DNA of 64,000 nt from Opisthorchis felineus (lineage: Eukaryota; Platyhelminthes; Trematoda; Opisthorchiida; Opisthorchiidae), in the NCBI GenBank assembly GCA_004794785.1, contig SJOL01008902.1, positions 372,636 through 436,635 on the forward strand, in the 5' to 3' direction. The position numbers and the translations under genes were made by a program. The notes under the pieces were generated by a model. That model did not search any database. It was not told the DNA's origin and worked only from the letters and a program-made list of their open reading frames with translations. Shown one piece after another: positions 34,041-48,799 of this stretch. The first letter of the stretch is position 1. Every line of letters starts with the position of its first letter.

Positions 34041-37000
34041 TTCCATTGAATCTCCTGATAAAGCAGCAGTTAGAACCCGACCTCTGCATCAAAACTTCTG
34101 TCTAGGCTTGGGCAGCTAGAGCAACCTGGCAATATCCCAGCCCTCGTGCTTCCTTCGGGTAGCATGGCAGCTGGGCAACGAGAGGGTGTTACAGCTGCAG
34201 GAAAAGGGAGAAAACTGGTTTTACAAATTCGTAACCAGGCGACAGAATTCTAAATTAAACAAGAAAATGTCAACGCGTGGACCATATGAACTCAGTAAAA
34301 GATAAAGAGATAACACTTTTGGCCTTTAACAATGAGGGAGTTTTAGAAGCGATGGTGTTTCTAGGTGGTTCTATGGGTAGGGTAACTAGCATCCATAATG
34401 CTATCACGCAAATATTGTGCAGTAGCCTTCATTGCAGAACCAAACTTAAAACGCAAATCATGCTACGAAGAAAATGACCTGGCTCTGCTAGACGCAGTAG
34501 GTATAACTGACATCTTCGGCGCAGAATTAACGGATAACTTATGACGTCAGTCACATCAAGTAGTTCAACACAGAACAAGTTCCCATTTGATGGAGGGAAC
34601 AGACCTTTTGGTGTATTAAGAACACAAAAACCTCCGGAGATTATTTGACGACACAGCAACATAGAAGTTACGTTAAACGGCCTGGCTAGAGGTAGGAAGT
34701 TAAACAACGACGTCATTTCAAAAGGCCAATTCACAACCTACCGTGACACGTTTTCTAAAACAACGGTATACTACTTGCGAGTAGTTGCAAGATTTGCAAA
34801 AACTGTATCCATTTCACTGGTGTCGGAACAGTCTTCCCGCTGTTCTGATGGGACTATTTCGTCCACTCCATGTTAAGAAAGGGAATAACTGAACTCCGGT
34901 TTTCCCCTCATTAAGGCTGATAAATCATGCTTTACCTCTCATGATTTCTTCCCGAATAACTAACAGCTGAAATTTATAGTCACCAAGACCTCGAACATTT
35001 CCGTAGGACTTTCTTTTTTTCAGGATGAAAAGTGGGAAAGTGTTCATCTACATTATGAATTTGGAACTTGTTTAAAACTGTTTACCATCTCTCGTAAACT
35101 GTGAAGCTGAATTGCCATGGCTACGGAAGTGTTGCATGTTCGAAGTTGTTAAGCCTAGTGAAACAAGATATGCGATGAAATAACCTGTGAGCGTGTAGAG
35201 CAGTTAGTATCCTGTTTGTTTCAAAGGTGCAACAAATTAACATGCTCGGTTTTGGGGACTGTGCTTTGCGTGCAGCAAAAATGACACGGGACGATTTTAG
35301 GTTTGAATTAATTTGGGAATAAATTATAATACACGCACATGCAAGAAAAGGATTTCTCCGTATCCGCGTTGAGTGAAATGTATCAGTAGTGGCAGGATGG
35401 CCCTGGGAAAGTTTGATTTGTGGGGGGGGGGACCGTACTCTGCATGTGATTCAGGTTTCCGAAAAATGGGGTGCTTTAGAATGACGTCCTGAGTGGCCTG
35501 AGTGAACATAATTATTGGATAAGGCGGAAACTTTGAACGAAGCACTCGGTCTTCCAAATGAAACAGTGATGGTAATAGATTTAAACTATCCAGCAGTGAG
35601 CTGATGGCGGTGACATTAAGTCAGTCATTCTAGAATGTATTTGAGGAAAGAATACCTCGATAGCTTAACTAATTACCCCAATGAGATCTCGTGCTCTTGA
35701 TAAACCATAGATGAGCGGTTCATTTGGGTTTACAAATGAATCATTTATTCAAAATGTGCGATATTTTACTTTGACAAAACAAACGTGATCGACTGAAATT
35801 CGGAAGTATACTAACATGACGAGCCATAGACAGAGCATAACCGGCGATGAACAGTTGGTGAAAATACTGTCTTTCGCCGGCTTGATAAGATATGCTAAGC
35901 AAAAAAGAAAAAGGCATTTTTGGTCGCTTTTGTTGACATGCAGTGAATTACTCTGACACCATAATTTAAATTTAAAGGAAGAAAATTGAAAAACAAAAGC
36001 CGTTTGATGGGTTCAAAAATAGTAAACACAAGCAAGCTGCTTACATGAGCGATACTCATTGTTCCTCAAATGGTCTAGTTCAGTTCTATTTCTTGCTGAC
36101 CGTACGTAAACGAGCACTGCTAGAGTGCGGCTCACCCTTTGGCTTCACAATGATGGTCTTTGGCTAATCACGAGTTCAGTGCCCGTCGATCTGACGATGC
36201 AGCAGTTGAAATTGACACCGAAAAACAAAATGTTAAACTTTCTTGAGGGGCACCACTGAAAAAGCCTGAAGACTTGTTTTGGTGGTTGGCCTCTTACTGA
36301 GAAGTAGTGGAACGTTGCAGTGAAGCATTTGCTTTCTTGATTACGTAAAATGAGCTTACTCAATATTTTTTTCTTTTCTTTTCATCTATATTCCCCAAGA
36401 ACTGGCTCCCCATTTAACAGCATAAAACTTTGTAAGTCACAACTTAGGGAAAGTTTATCGTGCATTACAAGCGACCTCCTCAGAAGACATTGACGGTAAC
36501 CGAAACGAGAACATTAGAGCTATAGATGACGCCATTAGCTCTACTTGTGGTCTCTAGCAATACCTCATCCGAGGGGCTCTATTCCTCAGATCCAAATTCA
36601 TAGTTACCCGGCAGCACAAGCGTAGTCTGTGTGCGAACACACAGTTATGGTGGAATCGCACTGGAAGAGGCTAATGTAGATGTGACTTCGCTGATGCTGT
36701 TCCAGTCAGTCCGCATAACAAAGACTAATACGCACTCTGCGGGTAAGTTACTCAAAAATAAGATTATGGCAAGAAGAAGAAGAGAAAGAACTGGCGTCCA
36801 GATCACTGTAAGGAGCATCTTCAACAACGGTGTATTAGGAACTTCACCCTTGCACCTGTATCTTTCACTCTAACCGCTCATTTTGAGCCATGGTGTATGA
36901 GTTTAGACAGTCCATCAAGCTTTAAGCGACTGATGCTTCTTTCTATCTTAAAGAGCCATTGGGCCACTGGGCCAGAGGGGCTTCCTTGGTCATATTCGAA

Positions 37001-37689
37001 GATGGAATGGAATCCTAGGTCTCTGTGTTGACTAGGCTGTTTGTACCTATCTGGAAACAATAATGAGTTCCACAGACTTAGGACCACTTTTTTGTGGTAG
37101 TTGTGCTTCGTAACAGGGCTACTGACTTCGCCTTTATTGCGCCGCTGAGCTGTGGCACGTGACAAGCAGGTTAAAGGGAATCGAAGCGGTATGGCAACCT
37201 GGTAGGGAGTACAGTGAACATTTATTTACATTACGAAAGGTGCTTGGGCGATGTCGAGCACACCGCCGACCGAAAATCGCAGTTTCCACCGACTCTAACT
37301 GAATCTTTGACTGTGTGGATAAATTGCCTTTTCTAATTGGTCTCGGTCAGAGGATTACACCCTTGAAATTCACCTACGTTCTTTGTGCTCTTTAGTCCCA
37401 TACAATACGAATAATTACGCGTTTCTAGTGGCGCTAGTCAGGGTTGATTCCTCTTTTTTTTCAACTTGGTCATAATGTTGTCACTGAATACACAATCCAA
37501 ATAATCATATATCTGGGTAACTTAATCGCCTTTGGAGAGTGAGTACTACACTTGGATTATGTGGACGAATTTGTCTTGCTGGTCCGCACAGTGTGCTCTA
37601 AAAAGAATTTTGCTATTGGTTCCATTTTTTAAGCACATTTTGTACCCTCAGGGGGAAAAGATCTAATTCGGGATTTCTATCGCATTGTG
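34041..37689. other. No gene recognised
   Basis: Short frames only. GC-richer, repeat-like sequence at about 34080-34200 may belong to an element not otherwise seen here. A run of 10 G lies at about 35421-35430. Confidence 0.45.
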
Positions 37690-38240
37690 CTTTCCTGGAA
37701 CTTCAGGATGAAGAGTTCGTTGATCGGTTCACATATCTTGGCAGCTGCATAGGTCGCAATTTGGCTGTAAGGAATGAATTCAGTAGACGGATAAGCAAGT
37801 TATCTGCAACCTTCTTCAAACTGTGTCCTTTCTAGGGTCACAAATGGTTTTCCTGTAGCAAAATAATGGCTCATAAAAGGCAACGGTAATGGCGGTCTTT
37901 TTTTTACGGTTCCGAACCTGGGTTCCTCCGAAATAAGTATAGTAATCTTTTGCAAATATTTCATAACCGGTCTGGCATAGCAAAAATTAGCTGGCTGCAG
38001 TGAATACGCAACCCATCAGTGTGTTGGCGAGTACTTGATAACGGATCGGAATCGTCATAACACTAAATTCGATTAAGTGATGCCATCTACCGCTCATGTC
38101 CAGCCGCCGTTCACCCAAGAAAACGATGTTTTACGTTCCAAACAGTCATTGATAAGAACTTACTGGGCGGTAGTCTGTGCCACGAAAACAGCTGTAGGAT
38201 CTTCAATTCTTCCTGGCTGTAGCCCCAGTGATCCTACTAG
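37690..38240 (+). pseudogene. LINE reverse transcriptase C-terminal fragment
   Basis: DRFTYLGSCIGRN at about 37720-37758, followed by NEFSRRISKLSATFFKL, FFYGSEP at about 37899-37919 and AKISWLQ at about 37983-38003. These are the thumb and C-terminal blocks of a LINE RT (the catalytic box is absent). It is a different and more decayed copy than LINE-1, and the 5' part is missing. Confidence 0.65.
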
Positions 38241-38244
38241 GGGA

Positions 38245-38325
38245 CCGTGCCTACCTGGTGGGCCCCAAGAAGGATGAGACCCGTTGTGGACTGTCGAATA
38301 GTATTCAGCAACCATGTGAGTAGTT
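38245..38325 (+). repeat. Hammerhead repeat fragment with degenerate ribozyme
   Basis: The ribozyme relic at 38255-38285 reads CTGGTGGG, CCCCAAGAAGG, TGAGAC and CGTT: three to four core substitutions. Stem I is still mostly pairable (GCCTAC/GTGGAC). CAACCATGTGAG follows, as in the 50.8-kb copy. Confidence 0.65.
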
Positions 38326-41300
38326 CGCTTTGCAATCCGTTTTCCAACCGGACATGGGAGTATTTCGCACTGTCATACTCCTCGCTTTTCTCCCCACCAG
38401 TTGCTACCACTATTTGTTCGCATATTCAAGATTGCGTGGCACTGAACTGCTAGTATGTACTGCTGGTGTATTGCTGTCACTGATGACAATGAGGGTCTAT
38501 CTTTTGAGGAAAGGGAGCCGCCCGGAAGAAACCATATTTGTATGATTATTTCAGGTGAAGGAAAACTGTTTTTCCACAGGTAATCTCAGTTAAAGCAGGC
38601 ACCTTTCCTATCTGCGAGACATTTCTGCTACTTAACTGTCCAATCATTAACTTATCTAAATAGTAGTGGTCGTTTCTGCTGTTATCTTGTTCACAACCTC
38701 AGTGGCGGTTAACTAGGGGTTCTATGAAAGGTGGAGATGGTTGTTTAGTGGAAATTCAACCATGGGAATTTTGTCCAACCACGGTACACGCTCCCCGACA
38801 CTATACAGTTTGGCTACAGACAAGCCATGGCTAATTTAAGGTTAAAAAACTGTCATAACTCTTTATTATTTCATGGTCATTTCATGCTTATTCCACTGTG
38901 CAGAATTGACAGAATGCGGTGGGATAACTACAAAACAAACATCAACTAACTGCCACATAATCTACGATTTATGGCTTGAAAAAAAAACAAATACAGAGGT
39001 TAAGTAAGTAACCAAAAATTCCCAAACTGGCTATTTGCAGGGAGGTTACCGGTTATTCAACAATGAATTCGGTTGAAAGAGGTTAAATAGGCCATGGTTA
39101 AATTTTAAAAAAGTGTCCCTTTAGGTTTTCTGATGATGAAATGTGTGCACACAAATTTGAAAACGGGAGACCGCAGCGACTTTGAATACACTGGGTCTGA
39201 AATTCGAAACAGAAGTCTGTGGTTGTAACCGGTGGTCTATCAGGACCCATTTTTGTGACTTACGGTCTGAAGACCTCCCGCTGACAAAAACTGCGTATCG
39301 GAGCAACCTCGACTAGGAATAGTCGCAAGCTTTAACCACGTAACTCAGGTGTACTATGGTTAACTATGATATACCCACAACGTAGTAGTAATATTGTTTT
39401 TAGTTTACCGCAAAATAACTACTCAATAGGGTTAGGCATGGTTAAATAACTGCGAAATGCCCAGTTCATGTAATCCAAAATCTATGTTCCTTATAATGAT
39501 TCCTAGTAGGAGCTGTGAAAAAGGTCTGATGGATAGGTAATATGTTTACAGTACCACTGAACTAAGTGTTTTGTACTGGAATAGGATTCAAGGTATTCAA
39601 AATATCTGAGATGGTCTCATTTATCATGGTAATAAAGATTCTTCGACAGTTCACTGCCCTAGTTGCACCCCATTTGCATGGTCCTCGAGTTTCCGATAAT
39701 TCTATTTCGAACAAGAACACCAGTTCGGACTTATGTATGGCTAAACATTCATTTGCAGCTAACATTTGTGTTAATGGGAGACCTGGTCGATTCCCTCCTT
39801 TGTGCTGTACGTCCACCGAGTGAGCCCAACACAGTTTCCACTAATCTCACGGGGTTTAGCATCATAGTGTAACTTTTTACCCCTACCAGTCAGGCAGAGA
39901 CAATAAGAACTATTCATTCCCCTACCAAGAACAATGATCAGTCTATAAAAAATTTGTTCGTTGTGTTTTCCAACCTGAGATTTTGGATAATTTTTCCTCT
40001 CAAGTGCGGGATAGTATTTTTGCTTTAAAACAACACCAACGCCTGAATAACTAATTTGGCACACTTACAGGACACTTCCCCTATGTGATGGGGTGCGTTT
40101 CTCGGGTGTTTTCATCAAAGTGTTTCGTCTACTCACGCAAAAATTACTGTCCACAAAGTGTTGTTCCGTACCTACGCGGGTGCGACGAATGAGTTTGTGG
40201 TTGTAAAATAACAAAGGAGCAATGCAAAATGAAGTCAAACTAAATCCAACGCGATACATGTTTACTATGGAGTACTTGTTTTCCAGCTGGATGCTCGGGT
40301 GACTCTAGTTTGATTTTTTCCTTCATATATCAAACCTCTTGATCCGGAATTTAATCTTTTAAACTTAAATTTGGTTTTGATTTTAATTTTTTGATTTGAA
40401 AGTGGAGTTCCTCGGAGATTTCTCGGCAAAACCTGGAAATGAAAGGAAAACAAATGGATAAAGTACACTCATGGCCATGAAAATGAGGTTAAGTGTTTCT
40501 GCGGAGACATACACTAGCTCGACTGACTTCTTTCATGGTTTCGCCAACAAATAATAAACTGGCGTGGGTTAATAAAAATAGGGAAGAAGGAACCGATTGA
40601 TAATGTCCCCAAAGAGTCGTCGATTTTGTATATGATCATTTGTAAGAGATGGTCTGCTGACCGCAGCAGTATGGCCCTCATGAACTCAGGCGGCAAGACA
40701 CCACATGACATTTCAGGTTAAGTCTTGTTTGACGATCCATGACTGACTGATTGGCAAATGAAATGATGCGGATCTGCCGCCCAGCCGTTGGTTTTTTATC
40801 CGCCTGGAAGCTGGAATTTCGTAAGCATAAGCCAACGTCTGAGATCAACTTTTCGAAAATATCAAGACTGATGTCAACGATACGACCGGTAGTCATTATT
40901 TGGAAAAGTACTTCCCACAATCTCCCGGAAATCTCTTTTTTCCAAATCAGTGGAATGGGGCCTGCTGAGTCCGTGGACGACTTTAGGATTTGGGATTTAC
41001 CTGTATTAAGCTAAATACGTCACGATCCGAGGAGCGCATGGGTGACTGTTCGAATCAGGCAAATCAGTGTGCAAAGAATGTCATTGTTGAACCTAATTTG
41101 TTTGATTTTGATGTTGCTAGGTTGCTCCATGTATTTCGGAAGTGTAGTTACTTTCGGTTAGATGTCATTCCACCTTTAGAGATATTTGTGACTTTTCATC
41201 CGTTACCGTTAATACTAATTCGACCAGGTAGAATTTAATCCATTAACGTTTTCAAATCTCGCTTGGCTTTCTACCTTATTCGACAGGAACTGCATTAGCA

Positions 41301-44300
41301 GCTTTTCGCTCGGCTCTCTAAGCCAGATGGTTTTGTTGTTTTTGATAGGTTGATTGTGCAATGTGTCCACACTCTATAGCACTTTCTGCTATCATTCAGC
41401 CCTGTGCAAAAAAGACAATCGTTAATGTGATTGGGTAATCAAGCCTATCTTGTTGATACCGAGAGGTGCTTCATGTCATTTCGTTTTTTATATTGTCTTC
41501 ATCTGCATCGGTGCACCTGGCTTTGGCCGTTTGTGACCTTGCGTGCTGAATTATTGTTGTAACCACGAGTCCATGGTCCCCATGGCCGACTACCATCGCT
41601 TAGTGCTGTCCGATGGGATGTTTGAGGATGGTGACAATCCTGGACGCTTTCCGGCGTACAGTGAGGCCCGTAGCCTTCGTCCTCTGCGTGGCCAGAGAAC
41701 GGCCTTTCAGTTTTCAATCATTTCTTCTTCTATTTTCATCCTCCTCCTGGCAACCTTCCTCTCTCATACATTGAATATGAATTTGGAATACCCGAAATTG
41801 TGCCTCAGAACAGACATAGTACACAACTATTCAGAAGAAATCAGTGTGGGAAACTTAATGACCATTATCCTGTTCTGAAATTCAGTATTTAATCAAATAA
41901 CTTCTGGGCTCTTATTTATAACTCATGCTACTCCGTTTAGAATATTAAATGAAAAATCGTGCCTGGTGTTTTCAATACTTTGTCTTACATGGGTTTGGAA
42001 CAAACGAAGATCGTGAGTCAATATCGGAGTGATTTAATCAGTATCGCATTTTTCTTACAGCTATCTATACAGAAAAGGCAAGAAATGCATCCAGAACAAA
42101 ACACAACAATGGTCAACTGACAGATATTAGACATCTATGTGCGTAGAACATGTGTCTCCAGGTTTCCATTGATCCCCAATCGATAAGTAGACCTGAGGCA
42201 CTCGGAGAGGTCAGGTGATCTTCGGATGCTGCCGATGGTGCCTTGGTTTTGGGGAAACACATTGGTGGAAAATAATTTCACAGAAATGAAGACCAAGGCT
42301 AAAGTACATTGTCTGGTATTGGAACGGATCTCTGTTGGCAGAGGAAGGCGATCAGAATATTTGTAGTAGACTGTTAATTGACAGCCCTTAAACCAGATAA
42401 TCTTCCTTTTGTTTGTGTGCTGACCTGTTTTAACCATTGTGACACAGTCTGAAACGTACCGCTTGATGTTGCAGAGCCAGTGGAACCAAAATTCAGGCAT
42501 GATTTCGTTTCTGTGATTTGTCCCGCTTGTTTCATTGACGAAACAAGTCTTTAGTTTAATTCTGGTGGTACATCCCTAGTATCTAGCACATGTTTTGCTA
42601 TCAGTAATGATAGGAAAAAATTAACATCTTGCGGTCATCTGCTTTAACAGGACAGAAATAGCTTTTTTAAAAGGTTGTCACGCCTCACGTTCTTCCATTT
42701 CCTAATGTCCTCCAACCCTCCCCTCGCAGTCCAACCTAGCCAAACATACCCTCAAATGCCCATAGTCGTGTTCAATAGTTGTGTATGAGAGTAACTTACT
42801 ATTTGTAAATTACGTACACAAATTTACGTATATGGTGCCGTTACATTTTTAGCTCACTGAATGAGAATGCAAGTAGCTTTAGTTTGTTGCAGGAAGTTTT
42901 ACCGCGAGGAAGGCAAACGATGGATAAAAATACCACAAAGGTGCACCTGATGCACTACTGCTACCACCTTTGTAAATTCAAGGTGACCTATCCTCGATTC
43001 CGATTGAGAGAGTTCATCACATAACCAAATCAATCTTCTACAACCGTGAGTCATTTTATTTTATGTTAGCTCATTTTCGGGAGCGATACGTTGGGTTTAC
43101 ACCAATGTTTAGAAGCAACCCTATCTGCAGTCGGTAAGCTCGTTGCATTATGTGTTACTAATCAACAACTCAGTAGTGTATTTAAACAACAACGTTTTAT
43201 CAACTCAGCTCCTATGACTACACCGGTGCCTCCAGTGGACACAAGAACTAGGTTGATGGGCTTGGACTGCTTCCAATAGTTTGCATTGCTTGAGTGCACA
43301 CTTCAACTCTGTTATCTTGAAATGGGCAAAACAATGAGATACTGGCATCGAGAGATGAGTAGCATCGACAGTTCACCGTAGGCACCACATCACACGCTGC
43401 TTTTCAAAAGAAGTGACCGTAAGTGACGCTATCAGGATCTGAAAAAGGGGAGATATACAGCATACTGATCAGTTCTGTGCAACAAATGCTGGAAAAACAG
43501 TCTCCGCGTACGAAATTAGAATGTCGACTAACACGTTTTTTTCCTATCATGCCGTATGGTTTTTGCAATGTATTTTCGGAATTCTAGTGGTAGGTCAGTT
43601 TCTCCCGCGATACTACATTCATGTCTTTTAGAAATCGACCATAACACCCGCTCGCTTCTAGGCTATCCTAGGGGAGATACAATTTTTTGGGGTAATCGTC
43701 TGAAATATGTTGTCCGGTTTCCATCGCTGAATCACTTTTCATCTTAATGCATCATGAAAAGCCCAACAGTCTAGGTTGTTCCGAACGGCGTCACGATTGC
43801 TAATAACTTGCAGATGCGCTGGGTCTTTTAGGAGTGTTGATTGTTTGCTGCCAATAAGTAGTGATAAGTTCTGCAGCCGCCACTTTCTTCACTTCCGTTT
43901 TCCCATATGTCAGTAGCTGTATTCTCAAAATATCCCAGGATCTTGATACGCCTTTAGTCATTTTAAGTACGCCCGGTGGAGCTGAGGATCGAATATTCCT
44001 AGGCAACAAGGCTTTGTGTATACGTGGTAACAGCTAAGGAACTGCGTCGCGCTTGTGTTTAAGAACCGGGGCCTAAAATGACACACATGTGGTTGCACAC
44101 AAATTTATTGCAGACGCTGTAGCAACATGAATGAGCGGCCTCATACCTTCCATTTTTGTCTAATAACTCCGTGCATGACTAACATAGATCTACGTTCAAA
44201 AGAAGAACTTTTCAGAAACCACGAAAATGCAGATGCGCCATCGACAGAAGAAATTTATGTACGGGCTCAGTGATACAAGCGGTATTTCCGTTGTACCACC

Positions 44301-47300
44301 ACCACCACCACAAGAAAAATATTTACTCAGTCATCTGGTTTGTGATGTGGAAGGGACCTTATTAGGATCACAGATGAAGGATGCACTGTAATGAAAGTTA
44401 TAAAGTATAAAGTTTGACAAAAGCTTATAGGTAACGGATGGATATAGTGACCTTAGAACTAGTAACGGCACAATGGGGTTAGACCCTGTTTAGAATCTTC
44501 CGATAAAAATAGAAATTCTTCAGTAGCAATACAGCTTTCCAGACAAAAAATTCAGATAAACATTTATGACAAACTAAATAATTGGTTGTAACCGACTGAA
44601 TTACAGATAGATTTCCGTTTTGGATGAAGAATCCTCACAATGGACAGCATCATACGGCTCACAGTTTCAAAACTATTTATGGTCAGTAGAAACCTCATCT
44701 AAAAGGAGAGCTCACTCGTAAAGCTTTCCTTGGGTCTGACCTCTATCGACAGTATGATTGTCGATAGAGGATAGAATACTCGGAATGTAGGCCCGATTCT
44801 ATGAGACAAACAAAATGTGGACTGGTCACCAGCAAAACAATTTCTAACTTAAATAATCTGGATTGATTTGATAAACCGACCGAAAATTTTCTGCTCATTC
44901 TCTAACAATGATTCTGGATAGTTGAAAAAAAAGAGACATGGAACTTTCGTACTTGCTAGGACCGTCTAGATTACAGGTTTGAGTTTGTCGAGAATTTCGG
45001 TACTTAATTAATTCAGGAAGTCCCTGGGGGAATAGCATGCTTCCCAATGTCTCTGACTAAAGACCGTATTTATTTCGTGAGAATGGGTTGACTGGATGGG
45101 AATGCCCTCATAGATGCCAAATTACACGTATTATCGAAAATCATCTGATGGATCGAATAAGCTGATCCACAATCGATCTATCGGTCGGCAAGTTATTTCA
45201 GTCACGTGATACCACTATTATATAGCTTAACGTTGCACTGAAAACCGTTTCTAAGTTTAAACAAAACAGTTCGCACACAGCTGTTGCGAAATAATCTGGG
45301 GAGAACGGTACGCACACGGACGATATTTCCTCATATGACGGTGAAAAGTTTGCAAGCCGACTGCCAGGTTTGGCGAACAGATGAATTGCCACCTGACCAA
45401 TAACCAGTGTATGCACTCGAGATGTCAATAGTTAGACATAAGGTGGGGGGTTTATCTGAGTTGCATAATTCAACGAAAGTAAAGTTTGGTATATTCGAGA
45501 TAAATAATATGTGGTAATTACTTAAAATCCGCAGGAAGCCCATTGCCAACATAGCCTTGTCTGAGACCCATCAGTTAGTCGTGGCCCCAGAAATATGCGA
45601 AAATCAATCTCTGATTTGGAAAATATTTCAGTTAACAGTTGGCTTTTGAATTGTTGGAACTGGGGGGGGTCGATTGAACCCCGCATATCCAGTATCACAC
45701 TGACATTCTTTGGCAGTATGGGCAGCACACAAGCTACTGACCTAAAGTTTACTGTTGTTTACATCTTTAGTTTAAGAAGATTGCTTAAAATTCGCGGATA
45801 TTCTGACACGGGTTGCGCCCTGTTTGAGACTTACCAGAGGAGGAGTAGCTCCTGAACTTCAGTTAGCCAAAAGATAACTGAATTATTTTAGAACTCATCA
45901 AGCTACCAAACGTTTGCCTTTCTGCAGTATCCGCAAAGATATATTTTCCATGCCAGACTGCGTATTATAACAATCAAGAAACAATTTAAACAGATGAATG
46001 AAGCAACACATATGAAGAAAAACCTGTTCACGTGCATTTCCTTGTGTGCCAGGGTAGATCGTGTGACTGATCCACTGAAGAAGCCTTTGTTCTTACTCTC
46101 CAGTTCGCCTCAACTCAAAACAGTCGAAAATCAAACAATCGAGACTCAACAATGAGCAACAATCGAGTCTTAATAAATGGACCACCGACTGTTTATATCC
46201 ATCATAACCTGAGTCATAGTTATACACAGGTAAGCTTCCTATAGGACTAACGTTGTGTACATTTACGTCTGATGGTGCCTGTCAATCATAACTGTTGGAC
46301 AAAAAATGTAAACACCCATCATGACTGCCAGCAAAATCTGTGATCGGAATACAAGCGATTCTGACAGATTCAAACATAACAGGTGTTTTACACATACAGT
46401 GTGGGTGGGTAACGCCCTAAATCAAGCTCACTTCCTGGCCATACTTGCAACCATTACACGGTACCATTGCGCAGTAAACGGGTAATGAAACTGACAGTGG
46501 TTTTCTATAGCACACTCCATTCAGTTGGTGAAACCATAACATTTATTCCTGACAAATTCGTGTAGTTTTATTGCCTCGATTCATAAATCGGACGAACAGG
46601 AAACTGTAAACATACTCTACTCTTATTGTAGATAGCTAAAGACTGAGTCATGAATACAAGCAGGGCTGACTTCTTGAGGATTTGTCGGTTGATTTGTTGG
46701 TTAGCTTCCAATATTTTGTAAATCCTGCGTAGTAAGCTGCTTCAGCGGGGTGTATAGAGCAGAGTATAAAACTTATCCCCATTGATAGCAGTACAAAGAA
46801 GTTGGTAGGAGCAGTCTGTATATTCTTACCTAGTGGGGACGAAGAAATGCAATAAAAGGCATCGACACCATTACATGCGATTGTGGAATTGGTCTTGCTG
46901 TCTGAATTCCATTTATGCTTCATACTTAAAGGAACAATAAATTATTTGGCATGGTCTCGCCTCTCTGGTTCAATCTGACTTCGTGTGACTTGAACGCACG
47001 CGCTCGGAAATTGAAAATGTATTTTGAAATGTAGAAAAATCCGCTTTAATGTAATAAATTACCTCTCTAAAATGTGCAATGTTCGAAAAGCAATATGCAA
47101 ACCTCCGTCCAAAATTACGCTCACACATTTCTTTCTGGGTCTCAGTCTGCTATTGAGATTCCCTATGAGCAGCCTAGAACACGTCGGATGAAGAGTCCAA
47201 CAGACTGAAATGCGTGAATCTTCCGTTCTGTCTTCGTCACTCTTCAGATAGATTGGGGTGGACATGCAATCAAGTAAATTGATTCGCGTGCAATCCATTG

Positions 47301-47589
47301 GCGCAGCACGACCGAACTATGTGTTCGTTGCAATGTGAAACCTACGACCAAGGTTTGCTGCCGCTCCGAATCACCCAATTCAATATCTGGAGATTTTAAC
47401 GATTCAAAACCGAAAATGGAAGTCACGTCAAGATGAAAACAAGCCATTCGCATAAACTAAACTTCGGTTTAATTTTCTCCCATATGGGTTGTTCTCTTCA
47501 TAGGCGAGCCTTAGAAATAAATAAAGGATTCTATTATTTCATGGGTGAAGGGAATTTGGGGTTTCAAAACGATACTTCATTCTGCCATT
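38326..47589. other. No gene recognised over 9 kb
   Basis: Only frames of up to about 120 codons (for example 42135-42500 minus, 41543-41878 plus, 36 bp of (CCA)/(CAC) at about 44291). None resembles a known family. A shared block with TGGTGTATTGCTGTCA links about 38463 and about 54700, hinting at one more low-copy repeat. Confidence 0.5.
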
Positions 47590-47665
47590 GAAGACAGTTT
47601 ATGCTGAAAAGCTAAGGAGCGAGTTCAACTCTGTGTACTGATATGCGTATTGCTGACGACTCCCA
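47590..47665 (+). repeat. Repeat B, copy 4 (partial)
   Basis: ATGCTGAAAAGCTAAGGAGC resembles the start of copy 3 (ATGCTGAAGAGCTGAGAAAC). Confidence 0.45.
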
Positions 47666-47669
47666 ACAA

Positions 47670-47757
47670 TGGTGAAACATTATAGACAAGAGATCCAGCC
47701 GGGTTTCAGGTGTCTCCCGTCAAAACCAAAACGATATGCAAATGAGTGTATTTGTCA
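47670..47757 (+). repeat. Hammerhead repeat fragment (end module)
   Basis: The TATAGACAAGAGATCCAGC, AGGTGTCTCCCG, CAAAACCAAA and ATGCAAATGAGTGTATTTG series, as at about 50945-51018. Confidence 0.8.
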
Positions 47758-48799
47758 AAATGGTGAAACAAATCTCACGCCAAGAACGAATGTGCCACCA
47801 ATCTTGGCAGCATTCGGAACGTGGAACGAAGGCCAGCTTCTCGAAATCGTGTATTAGAAATCCTGTAATTCATTGGACGTCCGAAACTTGATGCCTAAAT
47901 CGTTCTTAAAATCAAGGTAACATGAAAAAAAGCCTAAATACCAAATGAAGTCACTGATGGAAAATACGAAGTTCCCAACCAATCCGGAATAGCATGTGCA
48001 CAAGTTTTCCTTGCTGATATAGGACCACATGTCATTGAAGATGTTGTCTCCAGACTCAAAACTCCGAATGTTCTGGTCTGAAATTATCTCGAGATGTAAA
48101 AAATAAACTTGCGTGATCAGCCTTCTGACATGGAACCAATTTCGGAGCTGGACTTAAAAAAACTAAGCTTGTTTTGTCAATATCTCGGGTATAAAATCAG
48201 AGACAAACGGCTATTAACTGAGTAAGAATGTAAAGTTTTTAAACATTCTTACGCAGATGGTCATATACTGTCTTTTAAGCCTACTGAATGAGATCTTTAG
48301 ATAAAGATGAGTAAGATGCTCGCAAATGACTCAACATTAAAAAAAGTGGCAAGTGAGGAAGGATAAAACACATTAGCTAGAACGCCACGTCCAAAGTGAT
48401 ACGCCATCTGCAACAGAATCACTGACACCAACACCCACCAGAGAACTCAGTGCCAAATTATCTTGATTGTGTAGTATTCTATTATTTATTACCCGACCCC
48501 ATGGTCCTTCATGGATGCCCATCCTCCACATTTTCAACCCTCCATATCATACTGTGGAAAAAATGACCTATTGGTCTACTGAACCTTTTCGGGGGACACA
48601 TTGTTCACTTTCGTCGGATGAACGACACATGTTCTCTATCAGTTTATTTTAATTGTTCCCTAGTTCACCGCACAGAAGACGACTGATTACATCTGTGACT
48701 TGATTGAATGCATTGACGGAGCCATCTCGGACTTCAGATTAATCCGCACCCACAGTATTTAATTCAGCTTTATCAATGAGCTATACCGGTCAAAAGGCG
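47758..48799. other. No gene recognised
   Basis: Short frames only. A small hairpin AGAATGT...ACATTCT sits at about 48225-48250. Confidence 0.5.

Noticed and set aside
41036..41062. GTTCGAATC as a tRNA B box
   Set aside because: No A box at the right distance and no acceptor-stem pairing.
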